A DNA stretch of 64,000 nucleotides from CAWHNT01 sp963830775. Its GTDB lineage: Bacteria > Pseudomonadota > Alphaproteobacteria > Geminicoccales > Geminicoccaceae. Below, in pieces: positions 33,616-43,804 of the stretch. The notes below the pieces were generated by a model. That model made no database searches. It saw only the letters and a program-made list of their open reading frames with translations, and had not been told where the DNA came from. Position numbers and translations under genes: made by a program. Within the stretch, counting starts at the first letter, position 1. Every line of letters starts with the position of its first letter. The stretch spans positions 1 through 64,000 of the forward strand of contig CAWHNT010000031.1 in NCBI GenBank assembly GCA_963830775.1. The letters are read 5' to 3'.

Positions 33616-34465
33616 ATGCTCTTGGGCTTCAACCTGCTCTTGTGGACCACGCACGTCACCGAGGAGCACTTCCCGCTCTTCGCGGACTCTGAAGCGCGCC
33701 GGCTATGACGGCGTCGAGGTGCCGGTGTTCGAGGGCAGCGAGGAGCATTTCGCGCGGGTCGGACAGGTGCTGCGCGACGAGGGCCTGCGCTGCACCGGGG
33801 TCACCGTGCTGCCGGACGCGGCCCATAGCGCCATCGGGATCGACGTGGCGAGCCGGGTAGGAGCCGTGCAGCGGCTGGCCTGGGCCGTGCGCTGCCTCAA
33901 GGCCGCCGGGGGCGAGCTCCTGGCCGGGCCCTTTCACCAGCCGCTGGGCGAGTTCTCGGGCGACCCGCCGACCGAGGAGGAGCGCGAGCGGCTGGTCGCG
34001 GTGCACCGGCAGGCGGCGGACTTCGCGGCCGAGACCGGCATCAAGCTCTCGATCGAGCCGCTCAACCGGTTCGAGTGCTACATCCTCAACACCGTGGAGG
34101 ACGGGGCCGAGCTCGTCCGCCGGGTCGGCCGGCCGGGCTACGGGCTGCTCTACGACACCTTCCACGCCAACATCGAGGAGAAGGACCCGATCGGCGTGAT
34201 CGCGCCCAACCTCGCCGCCATCAACCACGTCCACCTCTCCGAGAACGACCGCGGCACCCCGGGCAAGGGGCACGTGCCGTTCCGCGAGGTGCTGGGTGAG
34301 TTCAAGCGGGGCGGCTACGAGGGCTGGTTCGTGATCGAGGCCTTCGGCCGGGCGTTGCCGGCGCTGGCGGCCGCGACCCGCGTGTGGCGCGACTTCTTCC
34401 CCTCGCGCGAGGAGGTCTACCGGCACGGCCACGACTTCTTGCGCGAGACCTGGGCCAAGGCCTGA
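33616..34465 (+). CDS. Sugar phosphate isomerase/epimerase (TIM barrel), one frameshift
   Basis: AP-endonuclease-2-type TIM-barrel epimerase, about 283 residues, resembling D-tagatose/D-psicose 3-epimerases. Metal-site segments: LSIEPLNRFECYILNT (Glu), LLYDTFHANIEEKD (Asp/His), INHVHLSENDRGTPGKGH (His) and WFVIEAFGRALP (Glu). The frame breaks near 33690: MLLGFNLLLWTTHVTEEHFP continues in the +1 frame as LKRAGYDGVEVPVFEG. ATG 33616 gives the typical N-terminus. First gene of a catabolic run with the next three genes. Confidence 0.8.
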
Positions 34466-34491
34466 ACGCACTAATCCTGAGGACACCGCTC

Positions 34492-35555
34492 ATGCTGAGG
34501 ACGATCAAGGGCCCGGCCATCTTCCTGGCCCAGTTCGCGGGCGACAAGCCGCCCTTCAACTCGCTGGACTCGATCTGCGGCTGGGCGGCGGCGCTCGGCT
34601 ACAAAGGCGTGCAGATCCCAACCTGGGACGGGCGGCTGTTCGACCTCGAGAAGGCGGCCGACCAGCGACGCCTATTGCGACGAGATCAAGGACCTGGTCG
34701 GCCGGCACGGGCTCGAGATCACCGAGCTCTCGACCCACCTCCAGGGCCAGCTCGTGGCCGTCCACCCGGCCTATGACGAGGGCTTCGACGCCTTCGCCGC
34801 CCCGCACGTCCGCGGCAACCCGAAGGCGCGGACCGAGTGGGCCGTGCAGCAGATGATGTGGGGTGCGCAGGCCTCGCGCCGCCTGGGGCTCAGCGCGCAC
34901 GTCACCTTCTCGGGTGCCCTGGCCTATCCCTACCTCTATCCCTGGCCGCCGCGGCCCAAAGGCCTGATCGAGACCGCCTTCGACGAGCTGGCGCGGCGCT
35001 GGAAGCCGATCCTCGATGCCTTCGACGAGGCCGGCGTGGACGTCTGCTACGAGATCCACCCGGGCGAGGACCTGCTGGACGGGGCCTCGTTCGAGATGTT
35101 CCTGGAGCGGGTCGGCAACCACCCGCGCTGTGCCATCAACTACGACCCCTCGCACTTCGCGCTGCAGGCCTTGGACTATCTCGCCTTCATCGACATCTAC
35201 CACGAGCGGATCAAGGCCTTCCACGTCAAGGACGCCGAGCTCAATCCCGACCGGGCGGCAGGGCGTCTTCTCGGGCTTCCAGGACTGGACGAACCGGGCC
35301 GGCCGCTTCCGCTCCCTGGGCGACGGGCAGGTGGACTTCAGCGGCATCTTCTCCAAGCTCACCGCCTACGGCTACGGCAGCTGGGCCGTGCTGGAATGGG
35401 AGTGCTGCCTGAAGCACCCCGAGGACGGCGCGCGCGAGGGAGCCGAGTTCATCAAGGCGCACATCATCCGCGTCACCGAGCAGAGCTTCGAGGACTTCGC
35501 CGCCGGTGCCGCCGACGAGGCCGCCAACCGGCGGGCCCTCGGGCTCGACCGGTAG
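34492..35555 (+). CDS. Sugar phosphate isomerase/epimerase, two frameshifts
   Basis: TIM-barrel isomerase-like protein of about 354 residues. It begins MLRTIKGPAIFLAQFAGDKP, with GWAAALGYKGVQIPTWDGRL. After a break near 34665 it continues AYCDEIKDLVGRHGLEITEL, HVTFSGALAYPYLYPWPPRP, VCYEIHPGEDLLDG, INYDPSHFALQALDY and IKAFHVKDAELNP. After a second break near 35255 comes QGVFSGFQDWTNRAGRFRSL, then WAVLEWECCLKHPEDGAREG. Both breaks equal one inserted C after GAC. The domain fold is of the inosose/xylose isomerase-like superfamily. Confidence 0.8.
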
Positions 35556-35561
35556 GAGGCG

Positions 35562-36746
35562 GTGGCCGGCATTCCGGGTGGCGAGCGGCGCAGGCAGTGC
35601 CGCCGCCTGCGGCTCGGCATGGTGGGCGGCGGGCAGGGGGCCCTGATCGGCGCCGTCCACCGGCTGGCCGCCCGCATGGACGAGCGCTTCGAGCTGGTGG
35701 CGGGCTGCTTCTCCAGCACGGCCGAGAGGTCGCGGGCCTCGGGCCTGGAGCTGGGGATCGCACCCGAGCGCACCTATGACAGCTACCAGGCCATGGTGCA
35801 GGGCGAGCGGCGCCGGTCCGACGGGATCGACGCCGTCACCATCGTGACGCCGAACGACAGCCACTGGCCGATCGCACGGGCGTTCCTGAAGGCGGGCTTC
35901 CACATCATCTGCGACAAGCCGATGACCACGACCGTGCGCGATGCGGAGCGCCTGGCGGCCCTGGTCGAGGAGACCGGCCGGGCCTTCGTGCTGACGCACA
36001 ACTATACCGGCTATCCCATGGTCCGGCAGGCGCGGGCCATGGTGCAGGCGGGCGAGCTCGGCCGCGTCCGGATCGTGATGGCCGAGTATGCGCAGGACTG
36101 GCTCGCGACGCCGGTCGAGGCGGCGGGGCAGAAGCAGGCCGAATGGCGGACCGATCCCGCGCGCTCGGGCCCGTCCTGCACGACCGGCGACATCGGCACC
36201 CATGCCATCAACCTCGCCAGCTACATCACCGGCCTCGATCTCCTGGAGGTGGCGGCCGAGGTGCGCACCCTGGTCGAGGGCCGCCGGCTCGACGACAATG
36301 TGGGCGTGCTCCTGCGCTTCGCGGACGGTGCGACGGGCATGCTGTGGGCCAGCCAGGTGGCACCCGGCAACCAGAACAACCTCCGCTTGCGCATCTACGG
36401 CGACAAGGCCGGCCTCGCCTGGTCGCAGGAGGACCCGAACTACCTCCATCTGACGCCCCTGGGCGAGCCGCCCCGCCTGGTCAGCCGGGCCGGGCCCGGC
36501 ACCGGGCCCGCGGCGGCGCACGCGACGCGGCTGCCGTTCGGCTGCCCCGAGGGCTTCTACGAGGCGTTCGCGAACCTCTACGCGGACGCGGCCGAGCTGA
36601 TCTGGGCCAGGATCGAGGAGCGTGAGCCCGACCCGCTGGCCGGCCCGCTGCCCACGGTCCGGGACGGCGTGGCCGGGGTGCGGTTCATCGAGGCGGTGAT
36701 CAGGTCGGGCCGGAAGAACGGCGCCTGGACACGGCTGCAGGCCTGA
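35562..36746 (+). CDS. Gfo/Idh/MocA-family dehydrogenase
   Basis: NAD(P)-dependent sugar/polyol dehydrogenase of 394 residues. LRLGMVGGGQGALIGAVHRL is the Rossmann motif, HIICDKPMTTTVRDAERLA the conserved (E/D)KP motif and GDIGTHAINLASYITGL the catalytic-domain segment with the conserved Asp/His. Substrate likely a myo-inositol-like polyol or aldose, from the epimerase context. GTG 35562 starts 6 nt after the isomerase stop. It is a close paralogue of the next gene. Confidence 0.9.
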   Translation: MAGIPGGERRRQCRRLRLGMVGGGQGALIGAVHRLAARMDERFELVAGCFSSTAERSRASGLELGIAPERTYDSYQAMVQGERRRSDGIDAVTIVTPNDSHWPIARAFLKAGFHIICDKPMTTTVRDAERLAALVEETGRAFVLTHNYTGYPMVRQARAMVQAGELGRVRIVMAEYAQDWLATPVEAAGQKQAEWRTDPARSGPSCTTGDIGTHAINLASYITGLDLLEVAAEVRTLVEGRRLDDNVGVLLRFADGATGMLWASQVAPGNQNNLRLRIYGDKAGLAWSQEDPNYLHLTPLGEPPRLVSRAGPGTGPAAAHATRLPFGCPEGFYEAFANLYADAAELIWARIEEREPDPLAGPLPTVRDGVAGVRFIEAVIRSGRKNGAWTRLQA

Positions 36747-36766
36747 ACGGACGGGGAGAGGGAAGC

Positions 36767-37952
36767 ATGGTCGGCGAGAGCACGCAGTCCAAGGCGGGCG
36801 GGCAGCGCCGGCTCCGGCTCGGCATGGTCGGCGGCGGGCAGGGTGCCTTCATCGGTGCCGTGCATCGCCTGGCGGCGCGCATGGACGACCGCTACGAGCT
36901 GGTGGCCGGCGCCTTCTCCTCCACGCCCGAGCGCTCGAAGGCCTCAGGTGCCGAGCTGGGTGTCGATCCCGCCCGCTGCTACGGCAGCTTCGCCGAGATG
37001 GCCGCGGCCGAGAAGGCGCGCGACGACAGGATCGACGTGGTCTCGATCGTCACCCCCAACGACACCCACTGGCCGGCGGCCAGGGCCTTCCTGGAAGCGG
37101 GCATCCACGTCATCTGCGACAAGCCGATGACCACGACCCTCGCCGATGCCAGGGCCATGGCGGACCTTGTCGATCGCTCGGGCTGCGTCTTCGTCCTGAC
37201 CCACAATTATACCGGCTACCCCATGGTCCGGCAGGCACGGGCCATGGTCGAGGAGGGCCAGCTCGGCACCATCCGGGTGGTCCAGGCCGAGTACGCGCAG
37301 GACTGGCTGACGACCAAGCTCGAGGACACGGGCCAGAAGCAGGCGGCGTGGCGGGTCGACCCCAAGCGCTCGGGCCCCGCCGGCTGCACCGGCGACATCG
37401 CCACCCACGCCATGAACCTCGCCGCCTTCATCACCGGGCTGAAGCTGGAAAGCCTGGCGGCCGACCTCACCACCTTCATCCCCGGCCGGGCGCTCGACGA
37501 CAACGCCCACATCATGCTGCGCTTCGAGGGCGGGGCCAAAGGCATGCTCTGGGCCAGCCAGGTCGCACCCGGCAACGAGAACTGCCTGCGGATCCGCGTC
37601 TACGGCGACAAAGGCGGGCTCACCTGGGCGCAGGAGGACCCGAACTACCTCCACTTCGCCCCCTACGGCGAGCCGCCGCGCCTGATCCGCCGCGGCGGCG
37701 CCGGATCGGCCCCGGTGGCGGGCCGCGTGACCCGCATCCCCTCGGGCCACCCCGAAGGCTATCTCGAGGGCTTCGCCAACATCTACAGCGACGCCGCCGA
37801 GCTGATCCGCGCCAGCCTCGAGGGCCGCATGCCGGACGCGGGTGCCTTGCTGCTTCCCACGGTGCAGGACGGTGTGGCCGGCGTGAAGTTCATCGAGGCC
37901 GTGGTCGAGTTCGAGCGGCAAGGACGGCGCCTGGGTGTCGGCGCGAGCCTGA
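36767..37952 (+). CDS. Gfo/Idh/MocA-family dehydrogenase, paralogue (3' frameshift)
   Basis: About 394 residues and highly similar to the preceding gene throughout: LRLGMVGGGQGAFIGAVHRL, HVICDKPMTTTLADARAMA and GDIATHAMNLAAFITGLKLE. Near 37903 an extra T shifts the frame; corrected, the C-terminus reads SSGKDGAWVSARA and stops at 37952 like its neighbour. Uncorrected, the frame runs to 38020 with an unrelated tail. The pair looks like a tandem duplication with divergence, perhaps for two related substrates. Confidence 0.87.
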
Positions 37953-38037
37953 GCCTCCAGCCGGTCCTTGAGCAGGAGGAACGGCCTCTCCTGCTACGCA
38001 GAGGACGTAAGGGAAGGTGAATCGGCGCTCGGTGCCG

Positions 38038-38394
38038 TTAGCCGGGTAGCGTCGGGCCAGGCGGTGGCGGTGCTGCCTGGAGCCAGCGGGTGGCCAGCGC
38101 CCTGAGCTTTGCCGTCTGCTGCTGTTGGCGGCGGGTGGAGAGGAAGTGCCCGGCCCAGACGAGGCCGACCAGGACCACCCAGAACACCGTGAGATAGCGT
38201 CCATCGGCCCCGAACACGAGCAGGATCAGGGCTATGGCCGTCACTGCGGCGGTGACGATCCAGGCTATCATCCGGCTGCGCTGGAAGGCGGCGTTGTCGC
38301 TGGCCTCGAACTCCTGGGCCAGGCTTTCGACCTCGAGTGCGACCTCGCGGCGGGCGGCCGTGAGCGGGTCCATGCTGTTTCCGATCGGCTGCAT
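38038..38394 (-). CDS. Small two-helix membrane protein of unknown function
   Basis: Protein of 118 residues with two hydrophobic segments (AWIVTAAVTAIALILLVFGA and YLTVFWVVLVGLVWAGHFL) flanked by charged helices; the N-terminal helix VALEVESLAQEFEASDNAAF should be cytosolic. A start at the second Met (38373) is possible. No family recognised. It is convergent with the dehydrogenase and divergent from the MFS gene. Confidence 0.6.
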   Translation of the reverse strand: MQPIGNSMDPLTAARREVALEVESLAQEFEASDNAAFQRSRMIAWIVTAAVTAIALILLVFGADGRYLTVFWVVLVGLVWAGHFLSTRRQQQQTAKLRALATRWLQAAPPPPGPTLPG

Positions 38395-38465
38395 GCCGGC
38401 AGCAAGTATGGCGCTCGGCGCCAGCGCGGCTAGAGTGCGCGCCCGCGACGAATAAGGGCCAGAGA

Positions 38466-39692
38466 GTGCGCGCTGTGACGGGCCGGTACGAGCCGGACGG
38501 GAGCTATGCCTGGTGGCGGCTGCTGGCCTCCCTGGCGCTGGGCACGATCGGCGGCATCGGGATGTGGTCGGCCGTGGTCGTCCTGCCTGCCATCCAGGCC
38601 GAGTTCGGCGTCGACCGCGGCGGTGCCTCGCTGCCCTACACGGCGACCTTCATCGGCTTCGCCGTGGGCGGCGTCCTGCTCGGCCGCCTGGCCGACCGGC
38701 GCGGGATCAGGCTGCCGCTCCTGATCGGGACCTCGATGCTGAGCCTGGGCTTCGTCGTGGCCGGGCTCTCCAGCTCCTACTGGCAGTTCGTGCTGGCCCA
38801 GGCCCTGCTGATCGGCATGCTCGGCAGTGCCGCCACCTTCGGGCCGCTGGTGGCCGACGTCTCGCTCTGGTTCGTGCGCCGCCGCGGCATCGCCGTCGCC
38901 ATCGCCGCCAGCGGCAGCTACATGGCGGGCACGCTGTGGCCGCCCCTCCTGCAGCACGCCACCGCGGCCTACGGCTGGCGCCAGGCCTATCTCGGCATCG
39001 CCGCGCTGTGCCTCGTCACCATGCTGCCCCTGGCACTCCTGCTCAAGCGGCGCGCACCCGGCACCGGGACCCGGGCGGCGGCGGCACCACCGGTAGCGAC
39101 CGCGTTGCCGCTGTCGCCGGGTGCCCTGCAGGCCCTCCTGGTCGTGGCCGGCATCGCCTGCTGCATCGCCATGTCGATGCCGCAGGTCCATATCGTCGCC
39201 TATTGCGGCGACCTCGGCTACGGGCCGGCCCGCGGGGCCGAGATGCTGTCGGTCATGCTGGGGCTGGGCGTGGTCAGCCGCCTCGCCTCGGGCCTGATCG
39301 CCGACCGGATCGGTGCCCCGGCCACGCTGGCGCTGGGCTCGCTGCTGCAGTGCCTGTCGCTGTTCCTCTATCTGCCGTTCGACGGGCTGGCCTCCCTCTA
39401 TCTCGTCTCGGCCCTGTTCGGGCTCTCGCAGGGCGGGATCGTCCCGAGCTACGCGCTGATCGTGCGCGACTTCTTCCCGGCCGCCGAGGCCGGCGCCCGG
39501 GTCAGCCTCGTGCTGATGGCAACCGTGGTCGGCATGGCCGCGGGCGGCTGGATGTCGGGCGAGATCTACGACCTCACCGGCTCCTACCAGGCGGCGTTCC
39601 TCAACGGGATCGCCTGGAACCTCCTCAACCTGGGCATCGCGACCTGGCTGCTCCTGGCCGGGCGCCGGATGCTGCGGCTCCGCCCGGCCTGA
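38466..39692 (+). CDS. Major facilitator superfamily transporter
   Basis: Twelve-helix inner-membrane transporter of 408 residues. The motif-A-like loop GRLADRRGIRLPLLIG lies between helices 2 and 3 and a second copy, SGLIADRIGAPATLA, in the C-terminal half. Overall it resembles monocarboxylate-type (MCT/OFA-like) MFS proteins. The GTG start at 38466 follows AGAG. It may import the substrate of the neighbouring dehydrogenases or isomerases; specificity is not evident. Confidence 0.88.
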   Translation: MRAVTGRYEPDGSYAWWRLLASLALGTIGGIGMWSAVVVLPAIQAEFGVDRGGASLPYTATFIGFAVGGVLLGRLADRRGIRLPLLIGTSMLSLGFVVAGLSSSYWQFVLAQALLIGMLGSAATFGPLVADVSLWFVRRRGIAVAIAASGSYMAGTLWPPLLQHATAAYGWRQAYLGIAALCLVTMLPLALLLKRRAPGTGTRAAAAPPVATALPLSPGALQALLVVAGIACCIAMSMPQVHIVAYCGDLGYGPARGAEMLSVMLGLGVVSRLASGLIADRIGAPATLALGSLLQCLSLFLYLPFDGLASLYLVSALFGLSQGGIVPSYALIVRDFFPAAEAGARVSLVLMATVVGMAAGGWMSGEIYDLTGSYQAAFLNGIAWNLLNLGIATWLLLAGRRMLRLRPA

Positions 39693-39746
39693 GGCTCAGC
39701 ACCCTGGGCGAGGCCAGCAGCCAGGAGCCCTGCGGGTCGGCTACGC

Positions 39747-41714
39747 TCAGGTCGTCCAGCCAAGGCCCGCATGCAGCAGGTGCAGCGGGCTGGCACCACC
39801 GACCGAGCTGCGGCCCTGCTGCCCGGGGCCCCGATCGAGCTGGGAGACGAGGTCCTTGTCGCCGTCCACCTTCGTACCCGGCCTCAGGTCCTCGCTGCGG
39901 CCGGCGCCGAACATCTCCTCGCGCAGCTGCAGGCGGCGCTCCTCCATCTCACGTTTGCCGGGGTCGCGCAGCATGCCCTCGTCGGCCTTGGGGCCGAGAT
40001 AGGCGAGGAAGGCGATACCCACCTGCGGGTCGCTGAGCGGCAGCACGCGCTCGGCACTGTGGCTGCTGCCATACGGCTTGACTGGGATCACCGGCATCGA
40101 GGTGCCTTCCGGGACCTCCATCGCCTTCAGCGTCCGCACCAGCTCGGCACGCTCCATCCCTTGCGCGTTGCTGTCGGAGGCCTTGTCGAGGACGGTGGTG
40201 CCCGCCTTCTCGAACACCATGTCCGGCAGGCCTTCGACCACCAATTCCGTGATCTTGCTGACGGCACCGCCGACGATCCAGCCCAGGGGCTGGGTGCCGT
40301 GCTCGACCGCCTTGTTGACCACCAGCATCGCCGGCTGCATCAGCGTGCCGACGGCCGAGGCACCCTTCATCGTCAGCGCCATGCCGACGAAGCCGATGGT
40401 GCCCTCGATGCCGAGCTTCCACTTCTCGGCCTCCTTGGCGTGGGCGAGGCTGGTGGCGAGCCCCTTGGCAAGGGGTGCGTCGCCCATGTGCTTGGAGGCC
40501 GAATCCAGGCGCCGCTCGCAGTCCTCGGCCTTGATGGCACTGCGGAAGAGGTTGGCTATCCCGAGCGGGGGCAGGGCGGTGGTGACGGCCTTCTCCAGCA
40601 CCTTGCCGTAGATGTCCTTGTTGATGACGCTCTCGAGCTTGCCGAGCCCGCCGCCGGTGGCCTTTCCGGGCGCCATGTCGTCCAGGATGTCCATGAAGCG
40701 CTTATCCTGGCCGACATGGTCCAGCATGGCCTGGGCGCGGCGATAGAGTGGGCCGCTCTGGAGGGCGGAGAGGCGGGTGTCGACGTCGTCGAGATGGGCC
40801 TGGGCGTCCTTCAGGTCGGCCCGGGCCTCGGCCACCTCCTCCTTCGCCTTCGCCAGGCGCTCGCGGGCATCGGCCAGCGGCTTTGTGAACCCCGGCAGCC
40901 AGCGGCTCTCCCAGTTCGGGTCCTCCGGGCTCAGGGTCCGGCTCTCCACCTCCTTCTTCGCCGCCTCGAGCTCGAGGCGCGCATCGGCCAGCCTCTCCTG
41001 CGCGCTCCCCACCCAGCTCTCGGCCCCGCTCTTCGAGGTCTTCAGCCGCACCTCGTCGTCGGAGCGCCGTAAGGGCTGGTCGAGGGCCCCCTTGAAGGTC
41101 TCGAGCTTCTCTGTGGCGCTGGAGAGCGACTTCTCGGCCTTTTCCAGGCCCTTCTCGGCCTTGGCCAGGCGCCTGGTCGCCGTCTCGAGGCGTGTCGAGG
41201 CGTCCTCCTTCTCCTTGTAGAGGCCATGCCGCAGCATGCTGAAGGGCTCGTCGCCCAGGTCCTTCGAGCGCTGCTCGTGGTTGGCCGTCGCGAGCTGGAG
41301 CTCCTTCTTGGCGGCATCCAGCTCCTTGCGCGCGTCCTGCACGTCGCCTTCGGCCGCGAGCTTCTCGCGCGCGAACCCTATCCCGGGCGAGACGCATTCC
41401 ATGGCGACCATGTTGGCCGCCAGGACATGCTCGCCGCGGATCTCGGCCTCGTCGCCCAGCCGCTGGTCGATCATGCGGAAGGCAAGCCCGGTCGCGGTCT
41501 CGCCGAAGTTCTGCTTGAAGGAATCGCGGATGGCGGCGATCTCGGTGTCCGAGATCTTCTGGCTGGGCGAGGTGATCGCCACCGAGCGCTCGCTGCCGTC
41601 GGCCTTGGAGGTGTAGGTGGCGAGCGGCTTCTCGCCGCCCTCGGTCTTCGCGGTCTGGGTGCTCGGCCGGAGCTCGACCGGCTGGCGCACGCCGCTGTCG
41701 ACGGATCGCAACAT
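39747..41714 (-). CDS. Large coiled-coil putative type III secreted protein, island 2
   Basis: Protein of 655 residues. Residues 1-60 are Ser/Thr-rich and disordered-looking, with no Sec signal. Residues ~115-320 are heptad-rich coiled coil (DARKELDAAKKELQLATANH, RRLAKAEKGLEKAEKSLSSA, RERLAKAKEEVAEARADLKD). A more hydrophobic region follows at ~430-500 (EGTIGFVGMALTMKGASAVG, GWIVGGAVSKITELVVEGLP), then a charged tail. Coiled coil plus hydrophobic stretch recalls type III translocators such as IpaB/SipB, but no homology is evident. The upstream CesT-like chaperone gene (27-nt gap) argues for type III export. Confidence 0.6.
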   Translation of the reverse strand: MLRSVDSGVRQPVELRPSTQTAKTEGGEKPLATYTSKADGSERSVAITSPSQKISDTEIAAIRDSFKQNFGETATGLAFRMIDQRLGDEAEIRGEHVLAANMVAMECVSPGIGFAREKLAAEGDVQDARKELDAAKKELQLATANHEQRSKDLGDEPFSMLRHGLYKEKEDASTRLETATRRLAKAEKGLEKAEKSLSSATEKLETFKGALDQPLRRSDDEVRLKTSKSGAESWVGSAQERLADARLELEAAKKEVESRTLSPEDPNWESRWLPGFTKPLADARERLAKAKEEVAEARADLKDAQAHLDDVDTRLSALQSGPLYRRAQAMLDHVGQDKRFMDILDDMAPGKATGGGLGKLESVINKDIYGKVLEKAVTTALPPLGIANLFRSAIKAEDCERRLDSASKHMGDAPLAKGLATSLAHAKEAEKWKLGIEGTIGFVGMALTMKGASAVGTLMQPAMLVVNKAVEHGTQPLGWIVGGAVSKITELVVEGLPDMVFEKAGTTVLDKASDSNAQGMERAELVRTLKAMEVPEGTSMPVIPVKPYGSSHSAERVLPLSDPQVGIAFLAYLGPKADEGMLRDPGKREMEERRLQLREEMFGAGRSEDLRPGTKVDGDKDLVSQLDRGPGQQGRSSVGGASPLHLLHAGLGWTT

Positions 41715-41741
41715 GGCGACGGGTCTCCTGCTCGTTGCCGC

Positions 41742-42239
41742 CTAGACGAAGCTGCCGGGGAAGGCCGTAGCCGTGGCGGCCGGAGGCGGTGCCTCCTCGG
41801 CCGCGCGCAGCAGCGCCTCGACCGCCGCGGAAGGGGCATCCTCGGCGATGCCGGGCAGTCGCTGGCGCCAGGTCGAGGCGGCGCTGACGAAGCGGTCGAA
41901 GAGCAGGAACAGGCCGTCGCCTTCGAGGTGCTGGACGCGCTCGCGGCCCACCAGCATCAGGTTGAGCGTGCCGGGGATCAGGCAGAGCGTGAAGCCGCCG
42001 GTCTCGGTCCAGAAGTGGTTGGCCTCGAGCAGCGCCCGGCAGGCGGCACCGGCGTTCCCGGTCTCGATGGTGCCGAGCCCGGCGAAGAGCACGACGCCGG
42101 CACCGTCGGGGGTGAACTGCATGAAGACCGGCAGGCCGCCGTCGACGAAGAGGCTGTAGAGCCCGGCCTCGTCGGGCTCCAGGCCGGCCAGGCCCAGCCG
42201 TCCAGCCAAGCCGGTGACGAGCTCGCGCTGATCCGCCAT
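41742..42239 (-). CDS. CesT-like type III secretion chaperone, island 2
   Basis: Acidic protein of 165 residues with the class I chaperone pattern: LVTGLAGRLGLAGLEPDEAG, LYSLFVDGGLPVFMQFTPDG, LLEANHFWTETGGFTLCLIP, then a C-terminal helix FDRFVSAASTWRQRL. LLEANHFWTETGG parallels the island 1 and island 3 chaperones. ATG 42239 has GGGGAGG upstream and gives the family N-terminus; an in-frame ATG at 42278 lacks one. It precedes the coiled-coil gene and probably escorts its product. Confidence 0.72.
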   Translation of the reverse strand: MADQRELVTGLAGRLGLAGLEPDEAGLYSLFVDGGLPVFMQFTPDGAGVVLFAGLGTIETGNAGAACRALLEANHFWTETGGFTLCLIPGTLNLMLVGRERVQHLEGDGLFLLFDRFVSAASTWRQRLPGIAEDAPSAAVEALLRAAEEAPPPAATATAFPGSFV

Positions 42240-42363
42240 CGTCCTTGCCTCCCCACTCCTATCTCCGCGCAGCATCATACACCTGATCCCACCGTGGGTC
42301 GCGGTTGATCTTCGGCCCTACCTGCGGCAGCACCCGGTGCCAGGGATCGGGAGGCTCGTAACG

Positions 42364-43526
42364 ATGGTGCAGCCCTTGCGCATCGGCATGGTCGGCCACG
42401 GCTTCATGGGCCGGGCGCACTCCAACGCCTACCGCCGGGTCGGCGACTTCTTCCCGGAGCTGGGGCGGCGGCCCGTGCTGCAGGCGGCCTGCGGGCGCGA
42501 CGAGGCAGCTGTGCGCACCTTCGCCGCGACCTGGGGCTATGCGGCGACCGAGACCGACTGGCGCCGGCTGGTCGCGCGCGAGGACGTGGATGCCGTGGAC
42601 ATCTGCGTCCCGAACCACCTGCATGCCGAGGTGGCACGGGAAGCGCTGCGCCGGGGCAAGATGGTCTTGTGCGAGAAGCCCCTGGCGCGCTCGCTGGACG
42701 AGGCCCGGTGCCATGGTGGCGGCAGCCGCCGAGGCCGCCGTGCCGACCATGGTCTGGTACAACTACCGCCGCGTGCCGGCCGTGAGCCTGGCACGGCAGC
42801 TGGTGGAGGAGGGCAGGCTCGGCCGCGTCTTCCACTACCGGGCGGCCTTCCTCCAGGACTGGACCATCTCCCCCGACGTGCCGCAGGGCGGGGCGGCGCT
42901 ATGGCGGCTCGACGCCCAGGCCGCGGGCAGCGGGGTGACGGGCGACCTGCTGGCGCACTGCATCGACACCGCGATGTGGCTCAACGGGCCGATCGTGCGC
43001 GTCTGCGCCGAGACCGAGACCTTCGTGAAGGAGCGCCTGCACCAGGGCACGGGCCGGCACGGAGCCGGTCGCGATCGACGATGCCTGCATGTTCATGGCC
43101 CGCTTCGCCAACGGCTCGATGGGCCTCTTCGAGAGCACCCGCTACGCGCGGGGGCGCAAGGCGCAGAAGACCTTCGAGATCAACGGCGAGGCCGGCTCGC
43201 TGGCGTTCGATCTCGAGGACCCGCAGTACCTCGACTTCTACGAGTACCGCTCGCCGGCAGGCCAGAAGACCGAGAGCCACCTCGCCGGCTGGCGCCGCAT
43301 CCACGTCACCAACGCCGAGCACCCCTACATGAGCCACTGGTGGGTGCCGGGACTGACGATCGGCTACGAGCACAGCTTCGTCCACGCGGTGGCGGACTTC
43401 CTGAAGGGGCTGGAGACGGGGGAGCGGGCGAGGCCGGACTTCGCGGACGCGCTGGAGACGGAGCTGGTGTGTGACGCGGTGCTGCGCTCGGCGCGGGAGG
43501 GGCGATGGGTGGAGAGCAGGATTTAG
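42364..43526 (+). CDS. Gfo/Idh/MocA-family dehydrogenase, two frameshifts
   Basis: About 387 residues after joining three segments: LRIGMVGHGFMGRAHSNAYR (Rossmann), VDICVPNHLHAEVAREALRR and MVLCEKPLARSLDEA; then, after a +1 break near 42708, VPTMVWYNYRRVPAVSLARQ and SGVTGDLLAHCIDTAMWLNG; then, after a +1 break near 43058, IDDACMFMARFANGSMGLFE and ETESHLAGWRR-type C-terminal sequence. EKP and the GDLLAHCID segment carry the conserved catalytic positions. A third member of this family in the region, more distant from the other two. Confidence 0.82.
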
Positions 43527-43804
43527 GGCAGCAAGCGACCGAAGGTGCGGCGGCCACGCGTCTGGTCAGTCAGCGGACCCTATCGCGAACCGCGTTGCCG
43601 GCTGTCGCGCTGCGCCGGGTCACAACGGCGATTGCTGGCGCTGGTGTCGAGCGGCGCGGTCGGGGTATGGAAGAACTCGGGGCGACGCAGAACCAGGCGG
43701 CTGCGTCCGCGGACTTGACCCTGGCCGCTCGCCTCGGAGGCGGGTCAGGCGTGTGACAGACTGGGCAATAGCGTTCCATTCTCCGGAGCCAAAGAAGTTC
43801 TGGC

